NCBI GenBank assembly: GCA_030428385.1 | Contig: JAUIDY010000008.1 | Span: 24,260-88,259 of the forward strand | Length of the DNA stretch: 64,000 nucleotides | Direction: 5' to 3' | Origin: Rhodothermia bacterium | Lineage (GTDB): Bacteria; Bacteroidota; Rhodothermia; Rhodothermales; JAAAOL01 | Shown: positions 63,224 to 64,000 of the stretch, in pieces | Layout of the letters: every line of letters begins with the position of its first letter | Position numbering within the stretch: position 1 is the first letter of the stretch | Notes under the pieces: generated by a model | Told to the model about the DNA's origin: nothing | Databases searched by the model: none | The model's input: the letters and a program-made list of their open reading frames with translations, nothing else | Made by a program: the position numbers and the translations under genes

Positions 63224-64000
63224 ATGATGAGAATCCCCCGTTCTCTCAGCTTGGTCCTAATCCTTTTTCTGCTTCTTTCAAGCTGCGACTCAGCCGACCC
63301 CGTTTTTTACACCGTTAATGCAACAGTAACTCCAGCCGAAGCAGGCAGCATTACACCGACAAGCGGTTCCTCCTTTGAGGAAAATACAACCGTAGAAATT
63401 GCTGCCACCCCCAATACGGGATGGTTGTTTGTCGGGTGGGAAGGCGACCTCACGGGGACACAGAATCCTATTCAAACAGACATCACCTCGGACCTTGAGA
63501 TTTCCGCTGTTTTCGAGCGGCAACAGTTCGCACTCGATGTAACCGTTGAAGGAGAGGGCACCGTCGACGAAGTGCTCATCTCAACCAAAGGCGACTACCC
63601 CTACGGCGCCACCGTGCAGCTTACCGCTACCCCCAACACCGGCTGGATGTTTGTCGGATGGGAAGGCGACCTGACCGGCGCCGAAAACCCCATCCAGGTC
63701 GAAGTCACCTCCGACCTTGCCGTCACAGCCATCTTCGAGCGGCTGCAATTCGCACTCGATGTAGCCGTTGAGGGTGAGGGCACCGTCGACGAAGTGCTCA
63801 TCTCGACCAAAGGCGACTACCCCTACGGCGCCACCGTGCAGCTTACCGCTACCCCCAACACCGGATGGATGTTTGTCGGATGGGAAGGCGACCTGACCAG
63901 CACCGAAAACCCCGTTCAGGTCGAAATCACATCGAACGTTACGGTTACTGCCGTCTTCGAGCGGCAGCAATTCTCGCTTGATGTAACCGTTGAAGGTGAG
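63224..64000 (+). CDS. Lipoprotein with tandem InlB B-repeat-like units, 3' end outside window
   Basis: The frame starts at ATG 63224 (a second ATG follows at 63227) and is open to the window edge after 259 codons. The N-terminus is a lipoprotein signal with lipobox LLSSC (Cys21). Then come tandem units of 74 residues that end TATPNTGWMFVGWEGDLTG and a VTAIFERLQ-type segment. This is the divergent InlB B-repeat pattern found in many bacterial surface proteins. The first unit (from about 63305) is diverged, the second and third nearly identical, and a fourth begins at 63971. A larger repeat array and a C-terminal domain are likely beyond the window. Confidence 0.88.
   Translation, partial: MMRIPRSLSLVLILFLLLSSCDSADPVFYTVNATVTPAEAGSITPTSGSSFEENTTVEIAATPNTGWLFVGWEGDLTGTQNPIQTDITSDLEISAVFERQQFALDVTVEGEGTVDEVLISTKGDYPYGATVQLTATPNTGWMFVGWEGDLTGAENPIQVEVTSDLAVTAIFERLQFALDVAVEGEGTVDEVLISTKGDYPYGATVQLTATPNTGWMFVGWEGDLTSTENPVQVEITSNVTVTAVFERQQFSLDVTVEGE
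63305..64000 (+). repeat. Tandem 222-bp repeat inside the lipoprotein gene
   Basis: The unit begins TTCGCACTCGATGTAACCGT near 63527, recurs at 63749 and again at 63971, so the period is 222 bases. The two complete downstream units differ at only a few positions over most of their length. The unit at 63305-63526 is more diverged. The near identity of neighbouring units suggests recent duplication or gene conversion. Confidence 0.9.

Noticed and set aside
63305..64000. Possible CRISPR array
   Set aside because: The repeat is a 222-base protein-coding unit in a continuous frame, with no short spacer pattern.

Overview
The window is chromosomal DNA of a moderately GC-rich Gram-negative bacterium of the Bacteroidota/Rhodothermota kind, most like a member of the Rhodothermales. 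The reasons are four large secreted proteins ending in a type IX secretion sorting domain (YPNPF motif), many lipoproteins and outer-membrane barrels, a split F-type ATP synthase cluster without atpD and atpC, an ECF sigma factor followed by a Ser/Thr kinase with TPRs, and weak Shine-Dalgarno usage. This placement is inferred from gene content only.

Layout. 1-1243: a truncated outer-membrane protein and rpsT. 1481-9265: an M23 peptidase, a bactofilin, two small AtpI/AtpZ-like membrane proteins, then atpB-E-F-H-A-G, followed by tRNA-Ser(GCU). 9703-16831: two giant exported proteins (a BNR/sortilin-type propeller and an SBBP propeller). 17101-22159: NDH-2, an SDR, a Crp/Fnr-type regulator, an outer-membrane protein, a YHS protein and a small secreted protein. 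The SDR and outer-membrane genes share an operator-like palindrome about 60 bp upstream of their starts. 22403-27924: prolyl oligopeptidase, two tandem paralogous surface proteins and a DUF4397-like secreted protein. 27938-29435: a lower-GC pair, a DUF6402-like protein and an Hcp-like protein. 29582-33247: sigma factor, kinase and aquaporin. 33481-40973: a low-GC glycosyltransferase, glyQS, a CesT/YbjN-like small protein with a four-TM partner, an M91 (NleD-like) metallopeptidase, ribBA and yajC. 41230-48334: FtsX/MacB-type permease, a duplicated-domain secreted protein, a geranylgeranyl-reductase-like flavoprotein and a beta-helix secreted protein. 48335-56288: an outer-membrane degradative cluster (zinc metalloprotease, Vgb-like lipoprotein with a CxxCH motif, LolA-like lipoprotein, SnoaL-like lipoprotein, M1 peptidase). 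56791-64000: RidA, a small membrane protein, saccharopine-dehydrogenase-like protein, alpha/beta hydrolase, an autoregulated-looking XRE/membrane-protein pair, a CE15 glucuronoyl esterase and a lipoprotein of tandem 74-residue repeats that runs off the window.

Between genes there are several families of palindromic intergenic repeats, with copies at about 9.6, 16.9, 17.0, 22.2, 46.1, 48.1, 50.9, 53.5 and 56.3 kb. The strongest leads for something not routine are the shared 21-bp operator around the Crp-type regulator, the Hcp-like/DUF6402 pair, and the M91 effector-like peptidase next to a secretion-chaperone-like protein. No rRNA genes, CRISPR arrays, insertion sequences or origins were seen.
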